64,000 nucleotides of DNA. Origin: Antitrichia curtipendula (taxonomy: Eukaryota; Streptophyta; Bryopsida; Hypnales; Leucodontaceae). Under the pieces are notes generated by a model. That model saw nothing but the letters and a program-made list of their open reading frames with translations, did not search any database and had not been told where the DNA came from. The stretch is taken from assembly GCA_951230915.1 (NCBI GenBank), contig OX579637.1, positions 20,026,001 through 20,090,000 of the forward strand. The letters are read 5' to 3'. A program made the position numbers and the translations under genes. How positions within the stretch are numbered: the stretch's first letter is position 1; every line of letters begins with the position of its first letter. This document shows positions 10,361 through 21,505 of this stretch, in pieces.

Positions 10361-11834
10361 TCATTATAAAAATATCATCTTCAACCTTTTTTCTCAACAA
10401 ATGTCACTAAAATAAGTCTTTCACATTGCCATCAAAAAAATTCTTGATGGATTTTTTAGATGGTAATGTGAAGACTTCATTCACATTTTGTTTTTGACAA
10501 CTTGGTAAGAGTGCAAGGTGCATCAGCTTTCAAGAGGTTGAATAATGAATGGGATCTGTAATACTCAATTTTGAGCCATTGTGGCCATTGTCAACCATTT
10601 GACTTTCCCATGCTACATGAGCAATAATAAAAGTATACAAAAAAACGTAAGAATCTAGGTCCTCTAAATGCACTGGCAAGGGAATGCTTGTTTGATAGGC
10701 TCAAAATTGTATGACAATGTCAAAAACTTCACACAAATAATTTCCAAAATTCCTAAAAGGTACATTGAAATTTTTTTAAATAATGAAAAAAGTTCATTGT
10801 CAAGACTAAGACTTCATTGCAAGTAGAACTATATTGTTGAATATTTTTGGAAGCCTTTTATGATAGTGTAGGGGATTTTTTAAAATACATGGGTGTGACA
10901 AAGCTGTTACAATCAACAAATTTTTTAAGGACTTTTTAAAGATGGTTTAGGTTCTTAAATTCATACAAGGGCCTATAATTCTAGTGGATGTTTGAGTAAT
11001 TTTTAAGAAATGATAATTTTAGGGTATTGATATGTATTGAACATTTGCAAAGGATTTCTTATATTGGCTCTCTAAATCCTAGAATTTAGGAAGTCTTTTT
11101 CTCCTTTGTCTTAATTTTTTTCCTATTTTTTTGTTTTCTAAGTTGAGTTCTTATTTGAGTTCTAAATGTGCCGCTTGAAGTGTGGACTTTTTTATTAACT
11201 TAAAATTTATTCAAGTCTAGGGTGGTCATAGCTTGCTGTGATGAATTTGAAACCAATACTTGGCGGGAGACTTGGGACCAATGATTGGGCTGGATCATCA
11301 ACAATTTAGAGTTCAAGATGCGTGATGGCACAGTGGGGAAGCCTAACACTGTAATTTTTAATAGACCAATGTAGGTTTTATGCGTTATGTCTTCCCACCA
11401 TTGGTTGGCAAGTGTGTTTTGAAAATTGCCGTTGTGTTTTTTGTTGCAAATTGTGTGTTTTGGTTCAACATTGCACTATTGTTACACAAGATCTTGCATG
11501 AGGCCTGTTAAGTTTAGGATTTAGGATTTGCATTGTAGTTGTACGATGTCTGATGCAAATTCTAGTTTTAGGATTGTTGTATAATCTTTCATCTCTTTAG
11601 ATGATTGATTGCTTAGATTTTGTTGTGCAAGGTGACAAGGTCAATATGTATTTCTGTTGTGCATTTAGTGGTAAACCTTTGCATTTTGTGGCAATTTATG
11701 AGTGCTGTTGCTTGTGCAATATTAAGGCAAATTTTTTTCTGCATTGGGTCTTTGAAAGACATGCTTACAACTCATTCTCAATCCTGTTGGCAATGGGAAG
11801 CTAGAAGAATGAAGTTAGATGATCAAGCCAATGC
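10361..11834. other. AT-rich, no gene recognised
   Basis: Rich in A/T runs. Short open frames near 11600-11840 show no recognisable domain. Confidence 0.35.
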
Positions 11835-12105
11835 AAGTTGAATAGACCTAAGAAATTGATAGAAAAGCGTCGCCGTAGAAACAGGGAACAACAATTGCAA
11901 CATTGTGCCAAAAAGGTGCTTGGATTCTTGCAGGTGTGTGAGGAAATGATAGGACTATGGATGATGTACCTCCACGTGAGATTAGAAGGGGTGTTCAATA
12001 TATTTTACAAGTAATTGATGAAACTTTGCTAGATTTTCCCACTCCAAAGGCTCAAGGGCATATTCTAGCTAGAAAAGGTTCTAGCTTAAAGTGTTTCTTT
12101 AGGTA
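11835..12105 (+). pseudogene. Coding-like remnant, basic helix-rich fragment
   Basis: A frame reads LNRPKKLIEKRRRRNREQQL then HCAKKVLGFLQV (about 11838-11940). After a change of frame it continues as DDVPPREIRRGVQYILQVID, ETLLDFPTPKAQGHILARKG and SSLKCFFR to a stop at about 12103. Composition and continuity look protein-like, but I do not recognise the family. The frame change without a plausible intron suggests decay. Confidence 0.35.
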
Positions 12106-12334
12106 ATTTGTTGTATTTGTCACTTCCTTTGAGCACTTAAGGTTGAAGTCATAGAGGTATTGTGCGTGGGCTTCAACAATCTCTTCTAGAGGTTAAGTCC
12201 ATAAAAACTTCCACGCAATTGGCTACCAAACATGCCATTTTTCATTGTAGTCTTTAGCTCATGCTATAGCACATCCATACAAAGTCAAGCACAAGCTTGC
12301 AAATACATCTTGGGAACATTTCCAAAGCCAAATT

Positions 12335-12550
12335 TTGCAAGAATGCTATGGAATCCAATTTTGTTTTCAAATCAACGCTTTCAGTCTGAAAATAGAATCT
12401 ATTGTCTTGTTGGATTGCACTAGGGTAGTAGCCGCAATTTGGTGGGCAAGGAAAACTCAAAACATTCCAATTGCTAAAGAAGTGGTTGGCTTGAGAATTG
12501 ATGTCTCTTTGTACAATGTGAAGCCTACACAATATTTAATGGAAACTTAG
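12335..12550 (+). pseudogene. Short coding-like fragment
   Basis: A 71-codon frame containing IESIVLLDCTRVVAAIWWAR and AKEVVGLRIDVSLYNVKPTQ. No family recognised. It follows the 11.84-12.1 kb remnant in the same orientation and may come from the same decayed gene. Confidence 0.2.
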
Positions 12551-12662
12551 GTATGTGCCAACAACCTCAAAGCTATTCAATTTTGCATCTTCTCAACCTA
12601 AACCTTGTTGCTATCTAAATTTAGCATCTTCATTTTTCATTTAAGGTGTTTGAAAGCTGCCT

Positions 12663-12675
12663 CACTACAAGAAAG
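12663..12675 (+). repeat. CACTA-like terminus (CACTACAAGAAAG)
   Basis: The sequence resembles the common plant CACTA left terminus. No matching right end was found downstream, so this may be a relic or chance. Confidence 0.3.
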
Positions 12676-12814
12676 ACAATCAAAATCAAGACAAAACTAG
12701 CACAAAGTCTGTTGGTACCAACACAAAAATGAAACTTCCAATCAAATGCGTTGTTTTAAATTCCATCAGTAGGTTATTTTGTTGGTTGAATGGAAACCAA
12801 TAGAATTTTGTAAA

Positions 12815-13060
12815 TTTTAAAGAATCTTTTAGAATCTTTTGGAAATCTTTTTAAAAAAATTTGGAATTTTTTAGAATCTTTTGGAATTTATTACAACCTT
12901 TTAGAAATCTATTGGAATCTTTGAAAATTTATAGAAATGTATTTGAATCTTTGAGAATCTTCTAAAAAAATATTGAAATCTTTTTAGAAAACTATAAATT
13001 TTTCATTGGAATCTTATAGAATTTTTAAAAATCATTTGGAATCTATATAGAACACAAATT
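12815..13060 (+). repeat. Degenerate short repeat based on TTTAGAATCTTTTGGAA
   Basis: Variants of AGAATCTTTTGGAA recur about every 16-30 bp, with drift. It is a simple-sequence-like region in AT-rich DNA. Confidence 0.5.
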
Positions 13061-13735
13061 CAAAGTTTGAATTTCAATCAAATTTTTAATACATTTTATT
13101 TTATTTTGAATTTGATTTCAATTCTAATGAATTTCAATAAATACAATCCAACATTAGAAATTGATCAAAATTTTAATCAAATTCAACACTAATTTAAATT
13201 ATGGTCTAAACAACTTAATAAAAATTGAAACCTTGAATCAACTTTAATCAATTAAAATTCTATACAGATCTCATTCAATTTCTATAAGGTAAAAATTGAT
13301 TGTGGTTCAAACATAGAGTTTAATTGAATTTTTAACCTATATTTAAAAATTAGAGTTCAAACATAGAATTTGATTTGATTTTAAGATTACTTATAATTAT
13401 TTCATTACAAATACAAATAGAATGAATTAAAGCTTCACATGTTCAAAAAATTATAAAATTTGAAATAATAATTATATTCATAGAAAAATAATAATGTTTT
13501 TTATTTTATGAAAAAATTTCAATAAAAATTGAGGTGATAATATGTATTTGCATGAAAACCATTTTGTCTCCTAAAGTGACAATAGTAAATTAGAGATTTC
13601 AATATGAATTCTAAATGTTAAATCTTAAAAAATGAAATTTTTTGACTATTCAAATTAATAGCTTTGAACTATTCAAATTACTAACTTTGAGTTGTTCAAC
13701 AGTTGAACTATTTAATTCTAAGTTTTGGCCAAGCT
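13061..13735. other. AT-rich, no gene recognised
   Basis: Dominated by poly-A/T and AATT-rich sequence, with stops in all frames. Confidence 0.4.
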
Positions 13736-13739
13736 ACAT

Positions 13740-13930
13740 TTAAAAAAATGCTTGTCAGATTTTCAAAATTTATTAGAACAAATTTAAAGTTTTAATACTA
13801 AAAGAAAACTTAAGTAATAAGTATCCTTCATTTCCAACAAATTTCATGAAAAAATAATTTTGTTGAAGGAAATATGGCCCTTCAAAGTCTGCTGACTTGA
13901 CCAAATTGAAAACAAAGTCAATAAATTCAA
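13740..13930. mobile_element. Partial arm of the long-inverted-repeat family
   Basis: The stretch ending CCCTTCAAAGTCTGCTGACTT near 13880-13905 is complementary to AAGTCAGCAGACTTTAAAGG at about 23691-23710, the left arm of copy 2. AAAAATAATTT precedes it as in that arm. A complete partner arm upstream was not identified, so this is a truncated or highly diverged copy. Confidence 0.5.
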
Positions 13931-14394
13931 CTAACATTCCACACACAAACATGTGATTTTAGCCATGACTCCATGGTTAGAGCTAAACACTACTTTCTAG
14001 GAGGTTCTTGCTTCAAACCTCCATGGTGGAAGGGGATGGTGGTATTGCTGGGGAGTTGTCGACATGGCAAGGGAGTGTTGTCACTAGAAGAAACCCATGC
14101 TTTTTTTGACATGCCCAGTATTTTTATGACAGCTTTTTTTGGACATCTATTTTGGCATCTAGCTATTTTTATGTCAACAATAACATCCAATGAACACTAT
14201 AAACAACATTTTAAGAGATCAAAGGCCTTCATTAATTACAAATGTAATAAACATTTTGGCCAGTTTCGCATTTACATCTAGATCATGGGCTGAGAATTGT
14301 AAACTCTGGCTTGTTGTTGTGGTATTTAGGATCTCTCAATAGAATTTGAATTGGCCCTTGTTATCTTTAGGTTTAGGTTGAAGTAGTGAACAAT
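13931..14394. other. No gene recognised; isolated CACTA-like terminus at 14082
   Basis: CACTAGAAGAAACCCATGC at 14082-14100 resembles a CACTA-type terminus, but no complementary end was found. The 102-codon frame across 13973-14281 shows no domain. Confidence 0.25.
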
Positions 14395-14783
14395 GTTAGT
14401 GTAGATTTTGGATTGAACACTGATTGTTGTGGGTGTTCACTAACCCAATTGAGGGTGTTCATGTACATTAGAGTTGGACATTTGCTAGTATAGGTGTTTA
14501 GGGTGTTTATATACATTAGGATTAGACATTAGTGACTGGGAGTGTTCATAGATTGAGGTAGTTTGAGGTTTAAGAATAAATTAGGGCTAGACATTTTTGT
14601 CACTATAAGTGTTCAGGGTCTTTATATACAAAAGGGTTGGACATATGTTATTGTACATGTTCAATTAGGGTGTTCAAGATGCTTATGCGCAATAATGTTG
14701 GACATTCGTCATTGTTGGTTGTTCTCGGAGGCAGTTTTGGGTGTTCATAGACATTAGGCTTGGAAAGTGGTGACACTAAAGGT
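14395..14783 (+). repeat. Diverged tandem repeat, roughly 90-100-bp period
   Basis: The phrases GTTGGACATTTG / GTTGGACATATG / GTTGGACATTCG and GGTGTTCA..ACATTAGG recur at about 14400-14480, 14480-14560, 14585-14660 and 14695-14760 with many substitutions. Old array; no coding signal. Confidence 0.55.
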
Positions 14784-15011
14784 CTTATTGTTCAATGAGG
14801 GTTGATTGTTGGGTGTTTTATCCATGCAATTGTTCAATGAGGGTTGATTGTCTTATTGTTCAATGAGGGTTGATTGTTGGGTGTTTTATCCATGCAATTG
14901 TTCAATGAGGGTTGATTGTCTTATTGTTCAATGAGGGTTGATTGTTGGGTGTTTTATCCATGCAATTGTTCAATGAGGGTTGATTGTCTTATTGTTCAAT
15001 GAGGGTTGATT
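14784..15011 (+). repeat. 68-bp tandem array, about 3.4 near-identical units
   Basis: Units start at 14784, 14852, 14920 and 14988. Each holds GTTCAATGAGGGTTGATT twice, around GTTGGGTGTTTTATCCATGC, so the unit is itself a higher-order repeat. Copies are essentially identical, so the expansion is recent. Confidence 0.9.
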
Positions 15012-15311
15012 TTTGTCCAAATCTATTAGACAAGAAATCCTAACCCCTATCCTAGTGATCCTAGCACAAATGCATTGGTGAAGTATTACTTTTATATTTC
15101 TAATGACAAGCAACATGACTCTTAATTTGTGCAGCATTATTTGAACTTGCATTGGAAACATTTGCATCAATCAGGCTTTCATCCAAAGCAACACTGGATC
15201 TAGTCAAATGGTTGTTTTTCTCAATTTGAAAGTAAAGTATCGTGGTACTATGTCATTTAAGTAGTGTTTGCATATGTATGCGGAATTTATTTGGCTTAGG
15301 AATTGGAAAGG

Positions 15312-15590
15312 GCCCACCTGACAAAGATACAACCGTTGTATAACGATTCATCCATCAAGCTCAGCTGGACTGTTTTGGCATTAAACTTGCAAATGCTACC
15401 CAAATTATGCAGATGTTGCACAATAAGTTGTCCTCTCGACCGGAAACATGTTACATTGGGACAAATAGAAGAGTTATAACTCAAGTGTTTTGGCACATCC
15501 CCAAAGTGACATTGGTTGTAGAACAAGAAACTCCCTTCAATACCATGACTATTGCTAGAACTAAAGATTTGTACTCCATTTGATCTGTAA
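15312..15590 (+). pseudogene. Coding-like remnant, family unknown
   Basis: The frame reads RFIHQAQLDCFGIKLANATQ, IMQMLHNKLSSRPETCYIGT and ITQVFWHIPKVTLVVEQETP, then stops at TGA near 15580, with TAA upstream near 15340. Residue use looks coding, but no domain is recognised. The opposite strand is also open across part of it, so coding status is uncertain. Confidence 0.3.
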
Positions 15591-16379
15591 ATGCTATTTC
15601 TACTAATAGGTTGCTGACAAAGAGTTTGACTTTCTTTTGTTGCTTTTGCTTGGATTGTAAATAGGACAGTTGTGAAAATTTGGCTTGGATGCAAGGGTGG
15701 ATTTAGAGTTATTAATTCTTGACAATGTACTATATGTTTGATTAGCTATTTTTGAGAACTTTGATGGTAGTTTGTGGACAAATTACGGAAAAGACCTAGC
15801 TCATTGCATTAAATTGGATGAGAACTTTGCAACCAATGCATAAAAACATAACAATGGAAATGTCGATTTTTAAGTTCTGATGTGCACCAAATCTACCTTC
15901 ATAGTCCAAAAATCTTTCATTTGTGCTTAAGGTCAAGAATTCTTGGTGGGAGATCTATGTGTAGGTGGACTATATTATCAAAGATATAGTCTTGACACAC
16001 AAAACTATGTATTTCTCAAGAAGTTCCAAGTTGCTCAAATACATGCTTGCTAAGTTAGGGCTGTGAAGTTCTGTATGGAGCCCCAAGATTATTGAGTGTT
16101 AGACAATGACATGGTCTACAAAACAAACTTTGATATTGCTAATGGAATTCAAAGTGCCATTGCAGTGCTGGAATCCTAATTGTGTTGTAAAGGCTATTTT
16201 TTATTTAAGCGTAGAAATGTGAGCCAAGCTTTGAAGTTAGTATTGCTTGAATCAGAATTGTTATAGATAGGAATTATTGCTTCAGTTAGTAGTATTTGTC
16301 TATTTGTTAGTATAGGCTAGAATAGGACAGTCATGCTGCAAGGGGTAGTTTCAGAGGTTCAATTCCTTCGTGATTGACT
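15591..16379. other. No gene recognised
   Basis: Mixed AT-rich sequence with no long frame. AGGTTCAATTCC near 16357 resembles a pol III B box, but nothing else tRNA-like is seen around it. Confidence 0.3.
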
Positions 16380-16855
16380 TTGAAATTTAATATAAAGCCT
16401 ACATTTGGCATGCATTTCACTATTGATGTCAAATTTGGCTTGTCATTCTTTGTAAGAGTCCAGTATGTGCTTATTGTGAAATCAAATTTGAATGCTAATT
16501 ATATAGAGGTGAGACTTCATGATCCACCTGGTGGGCATCACAAAACCTGTGTAAATTTGTGTTCGTTGTGCAAATATGAACTCCCAATATTCTCAAGTCA
16601 TGGGCATCATAATACTTCTGAAAATTCATGTTGTTGTGCAAATATAAGATCTCAATATTCTCAAGTCTAGACTCCTTGCATTGAAATTGAGTTCATACTT
16701 AGACTATCAATAGGATTATGTATGAAGTGGGCTTTCAGTGATTGTTAAAACATTTGTAGCTTTTGCTTCTGCAACTTGTAATGTTCTTGTGATTTCACAA
16801 AGATTCATTCTAATCTTTTTAGATTTAGAATAGTAATAACATTAAAACCAAAAGA
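16380..16855 (+). repeat. Left arm of the 2.3-kb element
   Basis: 476 bp, near-identical inverted partner at 18212-18687. Confidence 0.9.
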
Positions 16856-17984
16856 TATATTTAGAGTATAGGAATCAATTTAAACCAACTGTTGCTTACA
16901 TACCACATTCAATTATAATGTTGAGCTACAAAGATTAAAACAAAACGTATACTTGATTTCAATTAGTTTTTTACAATGAAGCTTTCAAGTTTTATCTCAA
17001 ATACCATTACAATATTAAAAGAATTTGATATTTCACTTCAATTTTTTTTAATGGAGGCTTTCAACTTGTATTTCAAATAGGTACCATATGGAACAATTTT
17101 AAAGGATTTGAATACTAATTTTAATTCAATTAAATGCTTAATACAAAGGTTTGTTCAATTCATCCAAATTTTTTTTCTAAAAAGGTCCCAAAGACCAAGG
17201 GAGCTTCCCCCACACTAATTTAGCATAGGTTGCTGGTCCTCTTTGTCCTTGGGCTCTATTGATTGGTCTAGAAGAGCCTTCTTATAGGAAGTTTGGGACT
17301 AATGAGCAAACAATATGGGATAATTAGGAACACGCGACCTTCTCATTACATGCACAAATAGAGGTGACTTCTAAGAGAATTCCTATTGCTAAGAAGGTTG
17401 GTCAAAATTAGTTAATTTTAATCAAGATGTACTTACTTTAAAGAGTGTCTTGTGTAGATTTTGAATATCATTTCAATAAAGCTTTCTCATTTTACTCAAA
17501 AGATTTGTCAAAATTAGATGATTTTGTACCTAGGTCAACCTATTTCCAAGAAGGTCTTGTCAATTCTACAAATAAATTAAATTTGAACATAGAAGCTTTT
17601 TCATTCCATTAGCCTCGAAATTAAAATTAGGACATATTTGACTTTATTTTGTAATTAGCAAGGTTAACAAAAAATTGTTGCTTTTAGACACTTACACTTG
17701 AAAAATGAAATTTTAACAAAATCTTGAAGTGTATAATTGGGAAAACCAACCGTTTAGGGGATTTTGAAAGGTTACACTTTAATAATATTTAGTACGTAAA
17801 TAACTCCATAATTGTGCCTAAAATACTCTTGATCTCTTTTTTGGGGGAGGTATTTAATTTTAAAATAGCCCCCTGTTGTATTTGAGATATAAGTCCAAAG
17901 CTTCAATTATAAATATATTGTATCTCAAGTTATTTAAATTAGATGAATTGACTAGAAACCAATGATCATTCAAAGTTCTTATAC

Positions 17985-18165
17985 ATTTCCATATTTTGGG
18001 GAGGTTCAATCTTATTGAACCAAAAAAAACACCAAAGCACTCATACATTTCCATATTTTTTGGGGGGTCAACTTTGTTGAATCAAAAAACACCCATAGCA
18101 TACATAAATTTCCATATGTTCTTTGGGTCCTAACTTTGTTGAACCAAAAATCACCCAAAGCAATC
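17985..18165 (+). repeat. About 62-bp tandem repeat, three units
   Basis: The phrase CATTTCCATAT...GGG..TTGTTGAACCAAAAA..CACCAAAGCA recurs three times with modest divergence, inside the 2.3-kb element. Confidence 0.65.
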
Positions 18166-18211
18166 TTTTATTGGTTGTAGACAACTTAGTCTATCTAAAG
18201 ACAAGTGAGTG

Positions 18212-18687
18212 TCTTTTGGTTTTAATGTCATTACTATTCTAAATCTAAAAAGATTAGAATGAATCTTTGTGAAATCACAAGAACATTGCAAGTTGCAGAA
18301 GCAAAAGCTACAAATGTTTTAACAATCACTGAAAGCCCACTTCATACATAATCCTATTGATAGTCTAAGTATGAACTCAATTTCAATGCAAGGAGTCTAG
18401 ACTTGAGAATATTGAGAGCTTATACTTGCACAACAACATGAATTTTCAGAAGTATTATGATGCCCATGACTTGAGAATATTGGGAGTTCATATTTGCACA
18501 ACGAACACAAATTTACACAGGTTTTGTGATGCCCACCAGGTGGATCATGAAGTCTCACCTCTACATAATTAGCATTCAAATTTGATTTCACAATAAGCAC
18601 ATACTGGACTCTTACAAAGAATGACAAGCCAAATTTGACATCAATAGTGAAATGCATGCCAAGTGTAGGCTTTATATTAAATTTCAA
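18212..18687 (-). repeat. Right arm of the 2.3-kb element
   Basis: Inverted copy of 16380-16855. Confidence 0.9.
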
Positions 18688-19564
18688 TTGGTTGTATGAA
18701 GCTATTCATCTTCTTCAGGTGGTTCGGGTTTGATTCTCTTTGAATTTGTGTGAAGGACTAGAAGAAATGCCTGACTTGGTGTTGCTACGTAAGATTTATA
18801 GGTAGGATAGTTGTAACAACCAATCAAACCCCTATTCAAAAATGTGACAAGTGTTTAATACACTAACAAAATAAAAGAGTGGTTATACCCTCTTTCCATT
18901 TTTTTCAATTGCATTACGTTTTTAAATGCAATTTATACAAATAATAAGTGAATAGAAATAAATAGTAAATATGTTAAAAAAAAATTTAATTTAAAAAAAT
19001 TTAAAAAAAAAAAATATATATATATATATATAAGAACTTGTATTGTACAAACAAAGCCATATACACTCAAATTTTTTTACCAACAACAATCTATAAAATT
19101 TAACAAAAACTCTCTTATCAACATCATCTATTGCAATATAGAAATTCCATTGGTTATGGCTAAACATTACCATAGAAGACATAAGAAAAATAAGTGTTTG
19201 ATATATGAAATTAACGTACAATGACTATTATGAGGATATAATTCTAGAATATCAAGTATATAAAGACAAACTCTGGTTGATGACTTCAATTTAAACTATA
19301 GGAATCTTGATCCTGCACTGGCGGGTACCTCTTCTATTCTAAAAATTCCATGTTGTCATCAAAGCATTCGTTTCCTCCCGCAATGGTGGTTCGATTTTAT
19401 CAACCTTTTAATGCAGACCTCCTTTACTGTCCCATCCAAAGTAGAAGTCTTGAATATACTGATTCCATAATGTCGGACAGAAGTATTGAATGAGTATGCA
19501 ATTTGGCTCATCAAGATTATAGTTTGACTAAGATAATGTCCTAGCAATCCAAATTAATCAACTG
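18688..19564. other. No gene recognised; AT microsatellite
   Basis: A poly-A/AT run at about 18975-19033 includes (TA)n. Short frames have no recognisable content. Confidence 0.35.
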
Positions 19565-21505
19565 TCACCATCCGCAGGTCAAACTGCAACAAAGTCTTTT
19601 GTAAAGATCACGTGCTTCCCTAAACAATGGTTGTGGATGATTCCTCAAAGGCCCAACAAAGGCGTCATTCTCTCCATATTCTTCAAGGTCCTCACCATCT
19701 TTGTCTAAGTAATTACCTTCAGTCGCTTGAACACAAGTAGTTGGCCAAAAACCATCAATCAAAACAAAGGACACAAGTAGTGGCTCCTGCAAAGCTACCT
19801 TCACACCACGCCAATAGCACACGACATGCTCGGAGTGTCTTTGACATTCTCAGTGACATCTGTGTTGCATAGGTCATCCCAATACTTCACAAATTCAAAT
19901 ACACCTTTCACAATGTTTTCTAGGCCTTTTATTGCCTTTAGCAAAACTGACAACAATACACCACGTAGCCACTGACTTTGCCCTTCAGGGTCTTCTTTCC
20001 ACAACTTAATGCCTCTACCATCGATGCTCAATTAATCTTCATCCGTGCACTTCAGTTTGTACTTTATGACTGGACAACCCGTCGAATCTAGATATAACTT
20101 CACTTGCTGCAATCTAATATGTCTTATGAGGATCTCATAGCTGTCCATCCATTTACCAACAATGAAAGCTTTGAAATTGAACACTTCTTCTATGAGGTGA
20201 GGTATAGTAGGAATGGACTTCACATCCATGAAGAACTTCATGAGAGTCAAAATTGTTGGAAAGTTCTACTTCTTCAAGAGCATGCTCCATCTTTTGAACA
20301 ACGCATCATGTTGTCATGCGTATGACCAACAATCATGAAGTTCACATACACTTCTCGGAAGATCTTGTTTGCAACAAGTAGAGACCAAAAACAAAAAATA
20401 TATCTATTCTTATTGTTGCCGGTGGCATTGTCCATTTACACATTCAAAACATGGGGCAAAAGCGTTGCTAGAACTAAATTAATTGGCAGTGGAAGAAGTG
20501 AAGTTTTGCACACCTTAGCTCCCTTCAACATCGCACAGAACAAATTGGTAGACCCCAAGCCCACAAACAACTGCTGAGAAGAAGACTTCAGAAGCAATTC
20601 CAAATCTTGCAACAACTTTGCCATCAAGCCAAAGGTATAGTTTGAATTGTGTTGAAAAAGATCCAAGCCATAAGGTGTGTAACGCACATCCCCATGACCA
20701 TGTGCAATCATGCCCATGATAGACACAGGCAACTTCACTAGACCAACTACATATTTATTCTTGTGGAAAAAGATAGGACAAGCCGTTTTTGCGTAGTCCA
20801 TCTTGTCATGCATGATCGTGAGGTACTCATGCAATGAAGTAGGCAATCGATGATGGTTTGCATAATACAACTCCCAGTGAGCACAAGCAATTGGCAAATG
20901 TTTGTCCAACCTCTGTGACCACTTCAAAGCAACAACAAACCCAGCAAGAGCATTCTTCCTAAGCTCTTGTAATTTGTCACAAGTAGCGCAATGAGCAAAA
21001 TTGTTCCCTGCTTTTTTCACCTCATATTGTAAAAAAGCAAAACATCGAATCTTGCTTAAGTTTGAAATTGAGACCTCCTTCAATCCAAAAGTAGCATTCG
21101 CTTTGTTGAATGTTTTCATCTTACTCTTCCATTGAAACATGAAGGGAAGAATCTTGGACACAACCTTCTCTTCCGACTTCAAAGTCTTTGTACAATGTGG
21201 CATGTGATCCACTTCTTTTTCTAGGATGCACTTCAATGTTGCAGTAGCTTGTAAAGTGGATTTTCTTGGTTTCACTAATCCCTTATTACAGTACTTCATT
21301 GCTTTCCGCCCAACCTTCATATACGTTTGGTAGCGGAAGAAGGTGGATTCCGAGACCCCTGAAATATGCATCCAACTTGCATGAACACTAATATCTCTTC
21401 AATTGTAACCATCTTTATTCCACGTTCATTAAGATGAATTTGTCTGTACACTTCAGTTTTCATAAAGGTGCAAATGTCAAAAAATGGAGGATTCAAGAGA
21501 GTCAC
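19565..21505 (-). pseudogene. DUF7869-like (possible transposase-derived) protein, broken
   Basis: Reading the minus strand from 21505, the main frame (21371-20436) contains CATCDKLQELRKNAL, SLHEYLTIMHDKMDYAKTAC and MGMIAHGHGDVRYTPYGLDL. Past a TAA at 20436-20438 it continues with MDNATGNNKNRYIFCFWSLL and VYVNFMIVGHTHDNMMRCSK, then after further breaks LMKFFMDVKSIPTIPHLIEE, GRGIKLWKEDPEGQSQW and YWRGVKVALQEPLL. The DNA..NKNR and GHTHD motifs are the landmarks of this family. From memory the family is widespread in repetitive copies and may carry a nuclease-like fold, which is not proven here. Several stops and frame changes show decay. Neighbours are AT-rich non-coding DNA. Confidence 0.65.

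Larger units (their letters stand above)
16380..18687. mobile_element. 2.3-kb element with 476-bp terminal inverted repeats
   Basis: 16380-16855 and 18212-18687 are inverted copies of equal length with only a few differences. Both arms start TTGAAATTTAATATAAAGCC outside and end at AAAACCAAAAGA inside. The 96-98-codon frame in each arm is open because of the repeat; I do not infer a protein. The interior (16856-18211) has no transposase. Long near-identical termini without coding capacity suit a non-autonomous Mutator-like or foldback element. No clear 9-bp target duplication is visible at the flanks, so the class is uncertain. Confidence 0.75.

Noticed and set aside
16350..16372. tRNA gene
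   Set aside because: Only a B-box-like AGGTTCAATTCC is present; no acceptor or anticodon stems could be formed around it.
16374..18687. Pair of related 96-98-residue proteins on opposite strands
   Set aside because: The frames are mirror copies because they lie in the inverted termini of one element; no known domain and no independent evidence of coding.
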